Position numbers and translations under genes: made by a program. A DNA stretch of 9,298 bases from Bacteroidales bacterium (GTDB taxonomy: Bacteria > Bacteroidota > Bacteroidia > Bacteroidales > UBA932), in the NCBI GenBank assembly GCA_024401915.1, contig JAKSKA010000045.1:1-9298 (forward strand). Reading direction: 5' to 3'. This document shows positions 7,001 to 9,298 of the stretch, one piece after another. Within the stretch, counting starts at the first letter, position 1, and each line of letters starts with the position of its first letter. The notes beneath the pieces were generated by a model, which was not told the DNA's origin, did no database searches, and was given only the letters and a program-made list of their open reading frames with translations.

Positions 7001-9093
7001 TCTCCATCGGAGCTGTTGGCGATCTCCACATACGTGCTGATATTGTCCATCGAGCTGACTGATTTCTCGAAACTGCGGGCCTCCCCCGTGTCGTCGACCG
7101 TCTTGACGGTAACGCTGTATGAATGCCATCCCTGGCTTTTCAACGCATCGAAAGTCACGGCGACCCTGTCCTCGATGTCCGGCACAAGCCTGCCGGAAGC
7201 TATGGTCGTGGAGCCGCTCCGGACCTCGTATGTTATCGATGCGGATGAAGCAGGATGACCTGAGTAAGTCTTGATTACGGCAGGCAGGGTTATCCTGTCC
7301 CCCGCGAGAAAACTGTCAGCGGTCTTCTCCCAACGCAGGTCAAGCTTCGGCATAACGACGTCGCCCACCATAAGGCGCTGGGTCCCGATGATATCATTGC
7401 CACGGCGTATCTCAAGCGTGTAATTACCGTTCTTGTCGCCCCTCCCTATCTCGAAACTGCCGAAAGCCGAGCCGAAGGCATCAGTCTCGAGCGCCATTCC
7501 GCCGACGGATTTCCCATCAGCATCGAGCAGCCTTGCCCTCAGGTCCTTCATACCGGGACGCACCTTCTTTCCGTTGTGGAGTATGGTCTTGAAACGGACC
7601 GTTTCGCCGGGAGTGTACATCTTGCGGTCGAGCAGGGTGAGGCACTCGACACGTTTCGGATCTTCCTCGGCGGAAGGACGTACGCTATCGTGGAAATAGG
7701 GCGAATACTCTCGCGAGCTCTGCGCCACGCCATCACCCGACCTGGCCGTCACACGCATCGATACGTATTCCCCCTTGTCGGAAACTATGGACACGAGCTC
7801 ACGCGGCAGGCTGACGAAGCCCTGGCCCGTGATGTGGAATTTCTTTCCTTTGTATTTCTCCGGGCGCACGATTTCAACGTCATAGTCCTTGAGGGGTTTG
7901 CCGCTGCGGCTGTCTGTTGCGAAAATCTTATAACAATTCCAGTCCTTCCTCAACGAGAAGGACAGCGAATAGTATTCCAGCATCATCTCGGCCACGGTGT
8001 CGTCCGCGCCCTTCACGACGGCTTTGTATTCGCCGTCAGGCATAGCTGCCGGCAGAGACAGTTTCACAGTGTCCCTCACGTAGAAACTGCATTTCTGGTT
8101 TTCAAGCTTCTTCTTCAACACAGAGGTTTCCCCGCGCTTCAGTTCGAAGTCTGCGGAAGAGAGATTGCGGAAGGTAACGTATATGGTATCCGAGCGCATA
8201 TACATATCCAGGGACTTCCTTTTAAGTTGCTCAAGGATGTTTGAGGCCTCATCACAGCAGGAAGCAATGAGTTTCTCCTTTCCGGAATACGACTCCTTTT
8301 CCTTCATCAGGGTTTCGCAAGCAGATGCGAGTTTCCTGTATTGTTCCTGGGTGGAAGATGGTTTCTGATTCAGTTTGCCGTATTCGATACCGAGCAGCTC
8401 GGCACGGGCAAGCAGGGCGGCAGCCTTGCCGGAATACTTGCGGAAATACTCCCGGAGGGCCTCCTCCCTCCCTCTCGTTCCTATCGCAGAGTATTCGAGG
8501 AATGCGGAAAACGGATAAGCTGAGCCGCAGGATGAATGCAGGGCATCCTTTATCTTCTTCGAATCCGACCTGCAGGAAAGGGACCACAGACAGTAATCAT
8601 AGTCATTCGGAAGCAGCTGGACAAGCGCCTTCGAATACTTCAGATTCCCGATTTGAAAGTCCGTTTCATAAAAACGACGGTTGACGGATGAAGACAGCAC
8701 CTTCTGTTCCGAACTGACGTATCGGAACACGCTGTCAGCTTTCGCACTCTCCATAAGGAACGCACGGAACCTGACGACGGGCATCCCGCAGGAGGCCAGA
8801 GCGTCCATCATAGCCTTTTTCTCCGTTTCCGCGGTCTTCCAGTTTATCGAACGGGCAACGGAATAATACTTTTCGGAAGCATCGAAGAAATCCCAGGGAA
8901 GTGACGAAGAGAGCGCCTTCTCCTTTATTCTGCCGAGTATCGCAAGTTCCTCCTTAGGCAGGTCCTGCTCCACGGCCTTCTGGTACTGTTTCCAGTCCTG
9001 AACAAGCTGATGGCCTTCTTCGTCGGTTGCAAATATGTTATTCATAGGGATAAAAACGAGTGAGAGGGCAAGTAAAACTTCAAGATGCTTCAT
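4012..9093 (-). CDS. Secreted alpha-2-macroglobulin family protein lacking the thioester motif
   Basis: This 1693-residue envelope protein has an N-terminal signal peptide (1-22, hydrophobic LLALSLVFIP, probable cleavage after IFA) and no lipobox Cys, so it is likely soluble in the periplasm or exported. In order: a helical region (about 25-300); macroglobulin-type beta domains, including MG2 with MYTPGETVRFK (492-502) and MG3-like KTYSGHP (608-614); a Ser/Met/Ala-rich linker (about 975-1017); the A2M domain with RSDFSRTLAWLP (1019-1030) and FETGGELSTFVVQLFAHD (1044-1061); a helical toroid (about 1225-1530) with DGGFGWFPG (1287-1295); and a C-terminal receptor-binding-like domain with ATRPSCLRPVDQLSG (1598-1612) and ESLYAPHYRA. 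Relatives trap proteases or guard the envelope. The CxEQ thioester is absent, so covalent trapping is not expected. The TonB plug or carboxypeptidase-like insert of some Bacteroidota relatives is also absent, as is a neighbouring pbpC. The start at 9093 is chosen for the signal peptide. It overlaps folC by 14 bases, suggesting coupled translation. Substrate unknown. Confidence 0.93.
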   Translation of the reverse strand: MKHLEVLLALSLVFIPMNNIFATDEEGHQLVQDWKQYQKAVEQDLPKEELAILGRIKEKALSSSLPWDFFDASEKYYSVARSINWKTAETEKKAMMDALASCGMPVVRFRAFLMESAKADSVFRYVSSEQKVLSSSVNRRFYETDFQIGNLKYSKALVQLLPNDYDYCLWSLSCRSDSKKIKDALHSSCGSAYPFSAFLEYSAIGTRGREEALREYFRKYSGKAAALLARAELLGIEYGKLNQKPSSTQEQYRKLASACETLMKEKESYSGKEKLIASCCDEASNILEQLKRKSLDMYMRSDTIYVTFRNLSSADFELKRGETSVLKKKLENQKCSFYVRDTVKLSLPAAMPDGEYKAVVKGADDTVAEMMLEYYSLSFSLRKDWNCYKIFATDSRSGKPLKDYDVEIVRPEKYKGKKFHITGQGFVSLPRELVSIVSDKGEYVSMRVTARSGDGVAQSSREYSPYFHDSVRPSAEEDPKRVECLTLLDRKMYTPGETVRFKTILHNGKKVRPGMKDLRARLLDADGKSVGGMALETDAFGSAFGSFEIGRGDKNGNYTLEIRRGNDIIGTQRLMVGDVVMPKLDLRWEKTADSFLAGDRITLPAVIKTYSGHPASSASITYEVRSGSTTIASGRLVPDIEDRVAVTFDALKSQGWHSYSVTVKTVDDTGEARSFEKSVSSMDNISTYVEIANSSDGELRLPDGEYRTLVNDERLDAVFRTSVDRGTIKYSLLGKDGKKYSEGSAEAGKAVNVDISFLPSGLYRLEMEALVKADDGTEYRKKSNLDFAKVREWEEVIPFRVLSYFHRDASDPTSVFVASSGKTWLSAEMMGPDAKLLDSRIIEMESPASSAVLRKITMGGGKDRSSELYINLLFFKDDEEFLFGFNTRPGEDEEALPLSFSRFEDRTRPMNRYTFQIASGKNVQCAATIFDKRSEAFRSNVWNAYRSRTGGELYVPYSCVNGSHSSSNRIWGRAGGGLKLASMRAEESMAMSDGVAVSNSKAMLDNGSVEEAAEAPELRSDFSRTLAWLPAIHTDSDGLADLPFETGGELSTFVVQLFAHDKDMRSSVLRREMVVSIPVKVDLALPLQLCEGDEWTPRISLSNSTGRDVPGRVAVRFYDGKDVNVCPVRHVATSRVVVPAMSSTAFECTLPVHGFSTLGVRVDFVADSASDGSDALFVTVPVVAAEQKMTESHSALLPGGADKEALVSKLRKEFVNVSADKAQLSIRPIGKMLEEALPAEIVLGDAANAVSLTRIYQAHKLMELLGKESSCDVAMLEKRLRACINADGGFGWFPGMKSSPLVTAVVLEGAYEAISEAQLGAAISYLDRSVLPETASGCPVTLPQYLYIRALHPSGLPDFKGVEAKRLAAFKKDVQNALVPSGARGLNGQILDKARRIRTLQLLSASDEGVRLADRLGIGGQTLQRVTRSMDKDVNSLLQYAVDHVSGGKYYPNAVMPWRGLLESELYAHVMVCRTLDASGNPQASAVADDVRLWLMVQKETQKWGSDPASLSALVCVAEGSARVKDAVVLVLSADYSLPYSDIRAAGNGMRLEVRNFVKRSGNWKELADGDVIEAGDRVRTEYRIWNEENRSFIRLTATRPSCLRPVDQLSGICGGWFGGANCATPGYRSVLADRSEFWFDSYPEENTTVSEEYYAVCRGVFSCAVPVIESLYAPHYRANSDAPAKIRVSTAE

Positions 9094-9298
9094 CGTAAAG
9101 ATATTTTATTGCTTCAGATACAACAAAAGTGCTGCCACCGATATAGACAAGGGCGTTTTTTTCTGCAGAGGGCAGGGCAGCCTCCACTGCAGCGGCGACG
9201 GAGTCCGCCGTTTCCATTTCCAGATCCGGCCTGAGGGCGGCCAGTGTCTCCTGCAGCTGCTGAACCGGCATGGAACGCGGCGAGTCCGGAGCGGCAAG
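9080..9298 (-). CDS. folC: Folylpolyglutamate/dihydrofolate synthase, C-terminal 72 residues (5' end outside window)
   Basis: The reading frame is open through the right edge of the window and ends at TGA 9082-9080, so only the last 72 residues are visible. They match the end of the Mur-ligase C-terminal domain of FolC. PDSPRSMP matches the family's xxIPRAL segment, followed by a helix with DSVAAAVEAAL. The closing strand is VYIGGSTFVVSEAI, the Bacteroidota form of the FolC GSxYxVxE ending. FolC adds glutamate to dihydropteroate and folates in the cytoplasm, supplying polyglutamated one-carbon cofactors. The Met at 9271 is internal, because coding similarity continues upstream of it. The last 14 bases overlap the start of the macroglobulin gene in another frame. 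The ATP-binding part cannot be checked here. The main alternative, another Mur-ligase family member, is less likely given the GGSTFVV ending. Confidence 0.88.
   Translation of the reverse strand, partial: LAAPDSPRSMPVQQLQETLAALRPDLEMETADSVAAAVEAALPSAEKNALVYIGGSTFVVSEAIKYLYDEAS

Noticed and set aside
9096..9127. TTTG-N20-TATCTTTA on the minus strand just ahead of the macroglobulin ATG
   Set aside because: The spacing fits the Bacteroidota pattern. But the -7 element ends two bases from the ATG, so the transcript would begin inside the coding region and miss the signal-peptide start. It lies within folC codons and is probably chance.

Overview
The window reads as a piece of a Bacteroidales (Bacteroidota) chromosome with GC-rich coding DNA and short AT-rich gaps. 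Four things point there. The alpha-2-macroglobulin is of the kind common in that group. The FolC C-terminus carries the group-typical GGSTFVV form. None of the three visible start codons has a Shine-Dalgarno sequence, and instead they follow AT-rich leaders. The upstream gaps contain TAnnTTTG-like -7 elements. The genus cannot be fixed from this window; a high-GC lineage (Alistipes- or Cryptobacteroides-like) is a guess.

All four genes lie on the minus strand, so transcription runs from the right end to the left. At the right edge (9080-9298) is the 3' end of folC, folylpolyglutamate/dihydrofolate synthase. It overlaps by 14 bases the start of a 1693-residue secreted alpha-2-macroglobulin-family protein (4012-9093) that has no thioester motif. 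After 27 bases comes a 366-residue stand-alone protein (2884-3984). It resembles the C-terminal AIR-synthase-like half of the FGAM synthase core of PurL, but the catalytic motifs are degenerate. After a 79-base AT-rich gap that holds a dyad and weak promoter-like elements lies ppdK, pyruvate phosphate dikinase (81-2804), with all key catalytic motifs intact. A strong intrinsic terminator at 25-61 closes the unit.

The folC overlap and the short 27-base gap suggest that folC, the macroglobulin gene and the PurL-like gene are co-transcribed. ppdK may be read through from them or have its own promoter. No shared pathway is evident: FolC and PurL touch folate and purine metabolism, PPDK is central carbon metabolism, and the macroglobulin acts in the envelope. 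No mobile elements, tRNA or rRNA genes or CRISPR repeats were seen, and no plus-strand gene is credible. The most interesting item is the PurL-like protein, a possible pseudoenzyme. The rest looks like ordinary core genome, and I did not find a convincing new multi-gene system.
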